Source: Zhongshania sp.
GTDB lineage: Bacteria; Pseudomonadota; Gammaproteobacteria; Pseudomonadales; Spongiibacteraceae
Direction of reading: 5' to 3'
Length of the DNA: 57,116 nucleotides
NCBI GenBank assembly: GCA_018066965.1
Contig: JAGPVP010000045.1
Span: 1-57,116 of the forward strand
Made by a program: the position numbers and the translations under genes. Positions 8,889 through 16,743 of this stretch are shown here, one piece after another. The notes beneath the pieces were generated by a model. It searched no databases. It was not told where the DNA came from and saw nothing but the letters and a program-made list of their open reading frames with translations. How positions within the stretch are numbered: position 1 is the stretch's first letter; each line of letters begins with the position of its first letter.

Positions 8889-10004
8889 TTATAGCCAGGG
8901 GTTATTCATATATCCCAATTTATGGAATTTCTCGATGAGCTCGCGATGACCAAATGCCCCAGCGGCTGACTGAAAACCCACCGCCTTAAGTTCACCATTT
9001 AATAAGCGCTCCGCAGCCTCTGTGCAAATTTCACCTGTAAAGGTGTAGGGCGCATTTAATGATAGCGGGAAAACGGTAGTGACTTGGCGGCCTTGGCCAA
9101 TACAGGTAATCACGGTGCGGTGAATATCTGGGCTGTCTTTGGGCGGCTCTGCGGGCGTCATTTCATCGCCAAACTGATTGGTTAGCGCTTCTTTTTGCTC
9201 TTGGTTCATGCCAACAGATTCTTTGTTAAAGCGATGAATTAACGCAACCACACCCTCTATAATTTCATCACCGAAAGCGGTGAGCACTTTACAGTTGATA
9301 ACACGGTCGTCGTGTTCGTACCAAACCGGCTCGCAGCCACCGCTCCAAGGTAGGGCAAGTGCGGGTTGCGACATATGAGGAGCGGTAATGGTGAAGTGGC
9401 GGTCACCTTGCCATTCAATCATTTCATTATTTTTCAATAAATATTGTGGATTGTTTACCATGCGCAGGAATGATTTTGTAGATGCCTGGGAAGGTAGTGC
9501 ATCATTAATTTGATAACTTAAATCCAAGCTGTCGACACCTTCGGTTTCAAGTACCACTTCAGCCGCTAGCGCACCGGCGCACCACATATAGCTATTGGCG
9601 GGACTTAATAATAGATTCTTTTCGGCGAAGGCTTTTCCGTATTGATTGCGAACCGCAATAACAAAGTCCTGTTCACCGGTGGTGTCCAAATAGTGGCAGT
9701 TGGTTTCAAGACAGGTTTCAACCACTGGCCATGCCAATTGCATAAATGGCCCTGCGACATTGATAACGACTTCAACTTTTTCGAATAAAGGCAGTAACTC
9801 TTCTCGGGTGTTTGCGGCCTGAACAATCGTGGCCGGTGCCTTGCACTCTAGTCGCTCCTCTACGATTGCTAACGACGCCTCTAATTTTTGTTTATTTCTA
9901 CCTACAAAGTAGAAGGGCATATTGCGTTGTGAAAGGCACTCGGCGACTAATTTTCCGGTATAGCCGCTGGCACCATAGATGAGTATGCGTGGTGAATCAG
10001 ACAT
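8889..10004 (-). CDS. saccharopine-dehydrogenase-like oxidoreductase / trans-acting enoyl-reductase-like protein
   Basis: 371 residues with an N-terminal NAD(P)-binding Rossmann fold (ILIYGASGYTGKLVAE, then FVGRNKQKL) and the family block 'VVINVAGPFMQLAWPVVETCLE...HYLDTTGE' near residues 80-115. This superfamily contains saccharopine dehydrogenase and the trans-acting enoyl reductases of lipid synthesis; lysine metabolism is unlikely here. Of two close ATGs, the one at 10004 is spaced 7 bases from GGAG, the one at 10010 only 1 base, so 10004 is chosen. It diverges from an AraC-type regulator across a direct-repeat site. Confidence 0.75.
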   Translation of the reverse strand: MSDSPRILIYGASGYTGKLVAECLSQRNMPFYFVGRNKQKLEASLAIVEERLECKAPATIVQAANTREELLPLFEKVEVVINVAGPFMQLAWPVVETCLETNCHYLDTTGEQDFVIAVRNQYGKAFAEKNLLLSPANSYMWCAGALAAEVVLETEGVDSLDLSYQINDALPSQASTKSFLRMVNNPQYLLKNNEMIEWQGDRHFTITAPHMSQPALALPWSGGCEPVWYEHDDRVINCKVLTAFGDEIIEGVVALIHRFNKESVGMNQEQKEALTNQFGDEMTPAEPPKDSPDIHRTVITCIGQGRQVTTVFPLSLNAPYTFTGEICTEAAERLLNGELKAVGFQSAAGAFGHRELIEKFHKLGYMNNPWL

Positions 10005-10104
10005 GGTCATGCTCCATTATTTTATTGTTAGAAAATTATTTATAGCCATTTCAATAATACGAATGGCGGTGATTTAAAGTATCGAAAGCGCATGATTTTA
10101 AGAA

Positions 10105-10139
10105 TGCGAAATACGGACAGGCGCTTGCGAAATGCGGAC
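10105..10139. promoter_or_regulatory. 21-base-period direct repeat between divergent genes
   Basis: TGCGAAATACGGAC (10105-10118) and TGCGAAATGCGGAC (10126-10139) match at 13 of 14 positions, spaced exactly 21 bases (two helical turns). It sits in the gap between the leftward oxidoreductase gene and the rightward AraC-type regulator, the classic arrangement for an AraC-family operator. Confidence 0.6.
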
Positions 10140-10172
10140 GCCGGTGATAGTTTGAAAAGAAAAGAGCATTGT

Positions 10173-11189
10173 ATGAAGCCAAAATATCATTCCGCAAAAA
10201 CGATACTTTCGCCACTAACGCGTCTGCGTGAAGAGGGTGTTTCGGTTGGTCAGGCTTTAACGGGCACCGGCTTGTCGCTGTCGATTTTGAATAAGCCGGA
10301 ACAGCATGTGAGCTTGAGTCAGGAGCTGATGTTTTTGAGGAATTTGCGCAAGGCTACGGCTAATCCAGCTATTGGGCTAAAAGTGGGGGCGTGCTATCCA
10401 TTAAGCTTATTCGGTATTTATGGTTACGCCTTGATGAGTGCGGCAACGATTAGCGATGCGTTAAAACTCGCCTACGAGTATGTAGAGCTTAGCTTTGCGT
10501 TTTTTGAGCACAGTTTGTCGTTCAGTGGTAATCACGTTGTTATGTGTATGAGCTCGAACGATTACAGTGCTGACGATATCGCCATGCTTAACGAGCGTGA
10601 AATGATCGCCACCCTGATGATTCTTCGCGGTTTGATGGGCGAAGATTTTCGCTTGCACTCGGCAACCTTGCGCAATGCGCCGCAAACGTCGATGTCAGAG
10701 TACGAGAAATATTTTGAATGCCCGGTTAGCTTTAATGCAGACAATAATGCACTGATTTTCTCTGCAGAATTACTTCATATTCCAGTACTGCAGTGCGATA
10801 GCGATACCGCCAGCCTATGTATTGAGCGGTGTGAGCGCTTAAAGGCAAGATTGACAGAGGAATATAATATTGTTGATGAGGTGCGTGAATTAATACTTTT
10901 GCGGCCAGGTTACTTTCCAAATATTGATGAGTTGGCTGGTAAGTTAAATATGTCTGGCCGAACCTTGAGACGTAAGTTGTCTGCGCATGGTGTTGGCTAT
11001 CAAAAAATACTAGATGATTTGCGCTTTGAGTTGTCGAGGGAGTATTTGTATACCACTAATATTAGTGTGGAGCAGATGTCGATATTATTAGGTTATAGTG
11101 ATCCTGCACATTTTTCTCATGCCTTCCGCCGTTGGGCGGGTGTGTCGCCGTCTGATTTTCGCTCGGCGTTTATCGCTGAATCTCGGTGA
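10173..11189 (+). CDS. AraC-family transcriptional regulator (Arabinose_bd / PF12625 N-domain)
   Basis: 338 residues. An N-terminal ligand/dimer domain of the PF12625 type spans about 10-200. The AraC double helix-turn-helix is at about 240-335 (ELAGKLNMSGRTLRRKLSAHG, then 'MSILLGYSDPAHFSHAFRRWAGVSPSDFR'). Starting at 10173 gives the usual length; upstream in-frame codons run through the 21-base direct repeats and lack a ribosome site. It diverges from the saccharopine-dehydrogenase-like gene, the likely target together with itself. It is a paralogue of the next regulator; their 3' ends overlap by 73 bases. Confidence 0.9.
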   Translation: MKPKYHSAKTILSPLTRLREEGVSVGQALTGTGLSLSILNKPEQHVSLSQELMFLRNLRKATANPAIGLKVGACYPLSLFGIYGYALMSAATISDALKLAYEYVELSFAFFEHSLSFSGNHVVMCMSSNDYSADDIAMLNEREMIATLMILRGLMGEDFRLHSATLRNAPQTSMSEYEKYFECPVSFNADNNALIFSAELLHIPVLQCDSDTASLCIERCERLKARLTEEYNIVDEVRELILLRPGYFPNIDELAGKLNMSGRTLRRKLSAHGVGYQKILDDLRFELSREYLYTTNISVEQMSILLGYSDPAHFSHAFRRWAGVSPSDFRSAFIAESR

Positions 11190-12202
11190 CGTAAATCGCT
11201 GGGATTAACGCCGGTCCAGCGCTTATAGGCGTGGCAAAAACTAGATGAGTCTGAGTAACCTAGTCTCACGGCAATTTCTTCAATCGTGAAGGTGGTGCTT
11301 TGCAAATATTCTATTGCTAGGTTGCGGCGCACATCTTCAAGTATATCTTTGTAGCTGCTGCTTTCTGCGCTTAATTTGCGCTGCACGGTGCGCGCAGTCA
11401 TATTTAACCGTTCGGCAATGGTTTCTAGCGTAAAAATTTCTCTGGGCGACGACAAAATATGATTGCGAATAATATCTGAAAATGTACTGTTTCTAGATAG
11501 CTGAGCACATATTTTTTCACATTGATTACCGTATATTCTCGCGGTTTCTGGTTCTGACTGTGCCAGTGATTGGTATAGCAGTTTACTGTCAAAGGCGTAG
11601 TAATTTTCCGCTGAGTTAAAGTGCACTGGGCATTTAAAATAGTCGCTATATACGTCTGCGTATGAGGGCTTTGCCTGCTTTAAATGGACTTCGAGAACGG
11701 GCAGGTCCTGACCGAGGGCTTCTTTAAAAATGGTATGGGACGCAACTAGGCCGCGATCAATCATGTACTGATAACTGCCGCCAAGGTCTCTGAGTTTTTC
11801 TAGGCTGACATAGGCTCGGTCTCCACGCACGGTGGTGTTCCATAGCATATACGTCCATGTCATTAATATATTTTTGTATAGAACGGTCATGCCTGCCAGT
11901 AGGTTTTCGCTGGTCATAATCGCCAGCCCCAGTAATCCGTAGGCCGATAAGTGATAGCGGCCCCCAACGATCAAACCAATTTCGGGAATATTAATTCCGC
12001 GGATAACTTCTGTGGTGAAGCTCAATTCTTGGTGGGGTGTTAGCTCGTAGGTTGGGTCTTCCAATGCCTGTGCGGGAATGCCGGCCACATCTAGCATCGG
12101 TGCCGGATCGAGTTTGTGTTCCTTTAGTAAGGATATCAAGGGGTTGAGCCCGTAGCTTAGGTGTCTAGCGGGTGGTGTGCTTAATGACGACCTTAGCTCC
12201 AT
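11117..12202 (-). CDS. AraC-family transcriptional regulator, divergent from the catabolic operon
   Basis: 361 residues with the same architecture as its neighbour: PF12625-like N-domain (ARHLSYGLNPLISLLKEH...) and C-terminal AraC HTH (ERLNMTARTVQRKLSAES, 'VRLGYSDSSSFCHAYKRWTGVNPSDLR'), plus a basic 22-residue tail. The ATG has AAGAGA about 9 bases upstream. It diverges from the acyl-CoA dehydrogenase gene, with the repeated TGTCGT element in the shared 148-base gap. It is therefore the best candidate for the activator acting at 7507, 12234 and 16574. That assignment is inferred. Confidence 0.9.
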   Translation of the reverse strand: MELRSSLSTPPARHLSYGLNPLISLLKEHKLDPAPMLDVAGIPAQALEDPTYELTPHQELSFTTEVIRGINIPEIGLIVGGRYHLSAYGLLGLAIMTSENLLAGMTVLYKNILMTWTYMLWNTTVRGDRAYVSLEKLRDLGGSYQYMIDRGLVASHTIFKEALGQDLPVLEVHLKQAKPSYADVYSDYFKCPVHFNSAENYYAFDSKLLYQSLAQSEPETARIYGNQCEKICAQLSRNSTFSDIIRNHILSSPREIFTLETIAERLNMTARTVQRKLSAESSSYKDILEDVRRNLAIEYLQSTTFTIEEIAVRLGYSDSSSFCHAYKRWTGVNPSDLRHRDSAINAERKSDGDTPAQRRKA

Positions 12203-12233
12203 CGTTGGATTCTCTTATTATAATTTTAAAGGC

Positions 12234-12299
12234 TGTCGTAAATTAACAATCATATTGTCCTCTGTAAACATCTAACTTCTCAACTTGCACCGATAGTAT
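12234..12299 (+). promoter_or_regulatory. AraC-type direct-repeat site and promoter (copy B)
   Basis: Half-site 1, TGTCGTAAATTAACA, is at 12234-12248; half-site 2, TGTCCTCTGTAAACA, at 12256-12270 (period 22, 10 of 15 identical). A weak -35 (TCTAAC 12271-12276) follows immediately and a TAGTAT -10 lies at 12294-12299 (17-base spacer). The activator site abutting a poor -35 is the class II activation layout. An alternative promoter, TTGCAC (12285-12290) with TAATTT (12307-12312), cannot be excluded. Confidence 0.7.
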
Positions 12300-12350
12300 G
12301 GTCACCTAATTTGGAATATTTATAAAAACCATAAGAATAGAGGTGAGCCA

Positions 12351-13682
12351 ATGTCTACTCAATCAGTCCAAGAAATCGATTTACCCGCTGCCACAGATTA
12401 TAGAAGTTTAGATGCCCCTATTTATTCATGGGACGCAACGCCTAAAGGCAAGCTAACGGTATCTGGTGCGGAAGCGGCCTTGCCTGAACACATTGCTGAT
12501 TTTCAGCAAACGCTGAGAAGTTTTGCGCTCAACGTTATGCGACCTATTGGTATAAAGCTAGATCGTATGACGCCAGAGCAAGTGATTGCTAAGGATTCTC
12601 CATTCTGGGAATTTAGAAAAAAGTATCTGGAGCTTGGCGTGACAGTCGAGGCGCTTGGCGAAATGGAGCCTCAGGAAGCGGCGCTGCTCTTCTCAATTTT
12701 ATTTGAAGAGCTGGGCTACGGTGATGCGGGCCTTGCGATATCGGTTGGTGCGGGAATATTGCCGCAGTGGTTGTGTGCGAAGTTCGGCCGCAAAGATTTA
12801 TTAGACGAGTTCCCAGATGCGGTGCTGGGTTGCTGGGGTATTACCGAGCCAGATCACGGCACGGATATGCTCGACCCAAGCCGTCAAATCGTCTATCCCG
12901 GAAGTTCCTATGGGCGCCCAAACCTAGTTGCAGATTTAACGGGTGATGACATTGTTTTAAACGGTCAGAAATCTGCATGGGTATCTAACGGCGTTATCGC
13001 CGATGTGTGTATTCTTTACTGCGCGGCAGACTCGGGTAATGGCCCATCGGCGACGGAAGGTTGTGCATTGGTGTTTCCAATGAATCTTGTGGGTATTAGT
13101 CGTGGTAAGCCTTTGGATAAGCTTGGGCAGCGAGCTTTAAACCAAGGCGAAATATTTTTCGATAATGTGCGCATCCCTCGCAAATATTTACTGGCAGGAC
13201 CTGAGGATTATCAGCGTGCAGTGTATTGCATTCACGCAGAGGCCAACGCCCTAATGGGCGCAACTTTTACTGGTCTGGCTCAGGCCGCGGCAGATTTAGC
13301 GCTGGATTACGCCCACGAAAGAGTCGCTGGTGGTGTCCAAATTATTCAGCATCAGTCGGTTCGCAGTCGTCTTTTTCATATGTTTAGAAAGGTTGAAATT
13401 TCACGTGCGGTAACTCGGCGCGGCCTCAATTTTAATAATGATCCTCAGCTCGGCACCCCATCGTTGTGTGCGGCGATGTTCTCAAAAACTACCGGCACCC
13501 AAAATGCCTTCGAAGTCACCAGTGATGCCTTGCAGATATTTGGCGGCAATGGTCTGACCAAAGAATATCCCATAGAAAAAATGCTGCGAGATGCCCGCGC
13601 ATCTTTAATTGAAGATGGTTGCAACGAAGTGTTGGCGATCAAGGGCGGCAGCTACCTCATAGATAGCGAAAAACTTTCATAA
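12351..13682 (+). CDS. acyl-CoA dehydrogenase family protein
   Basis: 443 residues, FAD-dependent acyl-CoA dehydrogenase fold. There is an N-terminal helical domain preceded by an extra segment of about 45 residues, then the beta-domain motif 'GCWGITEPDHGTDM' (near 163-176) and 'DALQIFGGNGLTKEYPIEKMLRDAR'. At the usual catalytic-base position of medium-chain enzymes (YEG) the sequence reads 'IEDG', so the base would be Asp or shifted by one. It is the first gene of the rightward block (thiolase and ligase follow within 15 bases each). It probably introduces a double bond into the side chain or ring of a CoA-linked substrate; which substrate is unknown. Confidence 0.88.
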   Translation: MSTQSVQEIDLPAATDYRSLDAPIYSWDATPKGKLTVSGAEAALPEHIADFQQTLRSFALNVMRPIGIKLDRMTPEQVIAKDSPFWEFRKKYLELGVTVEALGEMEPQEAALLFSILFEELGYGDAGLAISVGAGILPQWLCAKFGRKDLLDEFPDAVLGCWGITEPDHGTDMLDPSRQIVYPGSSYGRPNLVADLTGDDIVLNGQKSAWVSNGVIADVCILYCAADSGNGPSATEGCALVFPMNLVGISRGKPLDKLGQRALNQGEIFFDNVRIPRKYLLAGPEDYQRAVYCIHAEANALMGATFTGLAQAAADLALDYAHERVAGGVQIIQHQSVRSRLFHMFRKVEISRAVTRRGLNFNNDPQLGTPSLCAAMFSKTTGTQNAFEVTSDALQIFGGNGLTKEYPIEKMLRDARASLIEDGCNEVLAIKGGSYLIDSEKLS

Positions 13683-13694
13683 GGGGTGGGATCA

Positions 13695-14930
13695 GTGAAA
13701 CAAACTGCTTACGTTGCCGGCGTCGGTATGACGCCGTTTGGCAACGCTATGGATAAAACCCTTAACGAACTGGCGTGCGCTTCTATGAAGGATGCCTTGC
13801 AAGACGCGGGTATCAACAAAGAGGATCTAAATGCCGCGTATATGGGCAATGCTGCGGGGGCGGTGATAACGGGTCAGGTTTGTGTGCCGGGTCAGGTTGC
13901 TTTGCGCAGTATGGGTATTAGCAAAATTCCGGTCATTAATGTCGAGAATGCCTGCGCGACGTCAGCTACTGCATTTCAACAAGCCTGCACCATGGTTACC
14001 TTGGGTGTCTACGATGTGGTCTTGGTCTGTGGTTACGAAAAGCTTTATCACCAAGATAAAAATAAAACATTCTCGGTATTTACCGGTGCGATTGATGTAA
14101 CTCAAACCGACGCCATTGCCGCGCGCTTGCAGGCGCGTAATGACGCCATTGGGCAACCCTTAGATATGTCGGGTGCAGGTAGTAGTCGATCTATCTTTAT
14201 CGATATATATGCAACATGGGCTCGGGAGCACATGCATCAGTACGGCACAACTAGAGAGCAATTGGCGGCGGTGTCTGCCAAAAATTCGGTGCATGGCAGT
14301 TTGAATCCAAAGTCACAATTCCAGAATGTAATCACTATTGAGGACGTCTTGGCGGCACGTGAAGTGGTGGCGCCGTTAACGCTACCGATGTGCGCACCAA
14401 TAGGTGATGGTGCGGCAGCGGTAATTGTTGTTAGTGAAAAATTCGCGAAGAAGATGGGGAAGAAGCGCTGTATTCGCGTCAATGCCTCTAGTCTCCACAG
14501 CGGTTGGGATGTCGGTGAGGGGGAGCGGCCGATGGTGTCTAGCGCCGTATCTGAATTGTATGAGCAGGCTGGCATGGGAGCGGAAGATCTCAATTGTGTT
14601 GAGTTACATGATGCCTCTGCGATATCGGAAATTAAATATTACGAATTTTTAGGTTTGTGTGAAAACGGGGCGGGTGGTGAGTTTGTCGCTAGCGGTGCAT
14701 CGTCATTAGGTGGGCGGGTACCGGTAAATACATCTGGTGGCTTAATGCGTAAAGGCCACCCAATAGGGGCAACCGGCGCAGCACAAATTGTGGAGCTAGT
14801 GATGCAGCTGCGTGGCGAGGCCGGGGCTCGTCAAGTAAATGGGGCTAGGGTTGCTCTCGCGGAAAACGGCGGTGGCTATATTGGAACGGATGCCGCTGCA
14901 TTGGTGCTAAGCATTTTGTCAAAAGAATAA
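13695..14930 (+). CDS. thiolase, SCP2/SCP-x-like acetyl-CoA acyltransferase
   Basis: 411 residues. The nucleophile Cys is in 'VENACATSATAFQQA' (near residue 89), with 'VELHDASAISEIKYYE' near 305 and 'GHPIGATGAAQI' near 355, as in the SCP2-type thiolases that cleave branched or bulky 3-ketoacyl-CoAs, such as sterol side chains. The chosen GTG at 13695 has AAGGGG 8 bases before it; a GTG three codons upstream would sit within the ribosome site. Adjacent to the dehydrogenase (12-base gap) and ligase (13-base gap), it should carry out the C-C cleavage step of the pathway. Confidence 0.88.
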   Translation: MKQTAYVAGVGMTPFGNAMDKTLNELACASMKDALQDAGINKEDLNAAYMGNAAGAVITGQVCVPGQVALRSMGISKIPVINVENACATSATAFQQACTMVTLGVYDVVLVCGYEKLYHQDKNKTFSVFTGAIDVTQTDAIAARLQARNDAIGQPLDMSGAGSSRSIFIDIYATWAREHMHQYGTTREQLAAVSAKNSVHGSLNPKSQFQNVITIEDVLAAREVVAPLTLPMCAPIGDGAAAVIVVSEKFAKKMGKKRCIRVNASSLHSGWDVGEGERPMVSSAVSELYEQAGMGAEDLNCVELHDASAISEIKYYEFLGLCENGAGGEFVASGASSLGGRVPVNTSGGLMRKGHPIGATGAAQIVELVMQLRGEAGARQVNGARVALAENGGGYIGTDAAALVLSILSKE

Positions 14931-14943
14931 GAAGGGATGACAT

Positions 14944-16548
14944 ATGAAAGACCTCAGAATATTGTCAAATTTGATTGAAGATAAAAAAAATTCTAATCCA
15001 AACTTGGATGTGCTGACTTTTGTGAACGTACTGCCCAGTGGAGATTTGGAGCACGAAATACGAACCTACAATGATCTTTGGGAGCAGGGGCAGAGGGTGT
15101 TTTCCGGCTTGCGTAACGAAGGCATGGCGCCGGGTGAAAGTTTTGCGATGGTGATGCAAAATCATCCGGAATTTGTAGATTGCATGGTCGGTAGCTCGCT
15201 TGCTGCTACGGTGTTTGTGCCTATTGACCCGCGCACAAATGGCGAGCGATTGGAGTACATGCTGAGTTGGTCTGATTGCAAAGGTGTTGTTTGTGCAGAC
15301 TATTGTCTTAATGCTGTGTTAGCGGCTTGCAAAAATTTACCACAAATTCGCTGGATATGGGTTTTGCATAGTGGCGAGCTAATAAAATTACCTGCCGGCG
15401 ATTCACGGCTAAGAAAGTGGGCTGACATTGCAGGTGCTCCACTTAAAGAAGTTGAAGGGCGAGTACGCAGTGCCGATGAAACCATGCAGATGTTGTACAC
15501 CTCTGGCACTACCGGCGATCCCAAAGCAATCAGGGCGCCTTATACACGCTATGACGCAGTCTCTTCCATTGGGCCAATGATAGGTCTTGTCGAGAAAGAC
15601 CGTCCTTACACTGGTCTATCTTTTACCCATGCAAATGCGCAGCTCATCAGTTTGGGGAATATTCTGAAAATGGGTTTGCGAGGTGTTATTAGTCGCAAAT
15701 TTACCAAATCGAGATTGTGGGATATTTGCCGTGCTTATGGCTGTACCACCTTTAATTTACTGGGTGGTATGACTACCGCAATTTATAGCGAACCGCTTCG
15801 TGCAAATGATGCGAATAATCCGGTACGTTTTATTTTAAGCGCAGGTATGCCAGCGGCAATCTGGAGGGAGTTTAGTAAACGTTTTGACGTTGAACTTTTT
15901 GAATTCTACGGCGCTGCTGAAGGGGGCATGATGTTTAACCCGCCAGGGGTGGGGCCGATAGGCAGTATCGGCAAGCCACCGCCAAGTTTAATCGCGCGCA
16001 TTATAGATGAAGAGGGTAATACTTGTCCGCCTGGTCAGCGCGGCGAGATTGTATTCGAGGCGGCCAGCGGCGAGGAATTGGCGATTGAATATTATAAAAA
16101 TCCCGAGGCCTCAGATAAAAAAGCCCGCAATGGCGTTTTATATATGGGCGATATTGGCCATCAGGATGAAGATGGCTGGTATTACTTTGATAGCCGCAAG
16201 GGCGATGAGATACGTCGCAATGGTGAGTTTGTTGATATTGCTAAGATAGAAAAAATAATTGCTGAATTTGACGATGTTGAAGATGTGTTTGTTTACGGTA
16301 TTCCTGCCCTAAACGGTGCTCCCGGCGAAAAGGATGTTATTGCGGCAGTAGTGCCGGTTGAAGCTAAGTTGTTTGACCCCGATGTGCTAGTTAGGCATTG
16401 CAGAGAGGTCCTAGGGCGCAATGATCTTCCCAGTTATATTCAAGTTATGTCTGAAATACCAAAGACGGCATCAGAAAAACCGCAATCTAGATTTTGCTAT
16501 GAATATTTTTTAGAGCAAAAAAATCACGTCTATGATGTGGCGTCATAA
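14944..16548 (+). CDS. AMP-forming acyl-CoA ligase (CaiC/steroid-acid-ligase-like)
   Basis: 534 residues. Adenylation motifs in order: 'MLYTSGTTGDPKA' (near 182-194), 'FEFYGAAEGGMM' (near 318), 'MGDIGHQDEDGWYYFDSRKGDEI' (near 403), and the catalytic lysine in 'PKTASEKPQ' near the C-terminus. It would activate a carboxylic acid to its CoA thioester using ATP. The substrate is not readable; relatives act on carnitine-type acids, fatty acids and bile acids. ATG with GGGATGA upstream. Last gene of the first three-gene transcription unit before a second regulated promoter. Confidence 0.9.
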   Translation: MKDLRILSNLIEDKKNSNPNLDVLTFVNVLPSGDLEHEIRTYNDLWEQGQRVFSGLRNEGMAPGESFAMVMQNHPEFVDCMVGSSLAATVFVPIDPRTNGERLEYMLSWSDCKGVVCADYCLNAVLAACKNLPQIRWIWVLHSGELIKLPAGDSRLRKWADIAGAPLKEVEGRVRSADETMQMLYTSGTTGDPKAIRAPYTRYDAVSSIGPMIGLVEKDRPYTGLSFTHANAQLISLGNILKMGLRGVISRKFTKSRLWDICRAYGCTTFNLLGGMTTAIYSEPLRANDANNPVRFILSAGMPAAIWREFSKRFDVELFEFYGAAEGGMMFNPPGVGPIGSIGKPPPSLIARIIDEEGNTCPPGQRGEIVFEAASGEELAIEYYKNPEASDKKARNGVLYMGDIGHQDEDGWYYFDSRKGDEIRRNGEFVDIAKIEKIIAEFDDVEDVFVYGIPALNGAPGEKDVIAAVVPVEAKLFDPDVLVRHCREVLGRNDLPSYIQVMSEIPKTASEKPQSRFCYEYFLEQKNHVYDVAS

Positions 16549-16573
16549 AGTAAATAATAATTAAAAATAATGA

Positions 16574-16639
16574 TGTCGTAAATTAACAGTGAATGGGTCG
16601 GTAATGAGCATTACTGACACTTACATTCAAGGCTAATAT
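16574..16639 (+). promoter_or_regulatory. AraC-type direct-repeat site and promoter (copy C)
   Basis: Half-site 1 TGTCGTAAATTAACA (16574-16588) is identical to copy B. Half-site 2 GGTCGGTAATGAGCA (16596-16610) follows at period 22. A weak -35 TTACTG (16611-16616) abuts it, and a TAATAT -10 lies at 16634-16639 (17-base spacer). From half-site start to -10 is 60 bases, the same as copy B. It drives the transporter gene at 16744 through a leader of about 100 bases. Confidence 0.7.
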
Positions 16640-16743
16640 CAAGTTCAAGATAGAACAGATAAGACTCTTATAGAACGACATAATAATTTTATGTAGAAAG
16701 AATGTTCGCGTTTCTTTTTACAGTAATGGGGTAGTAAACCTTA

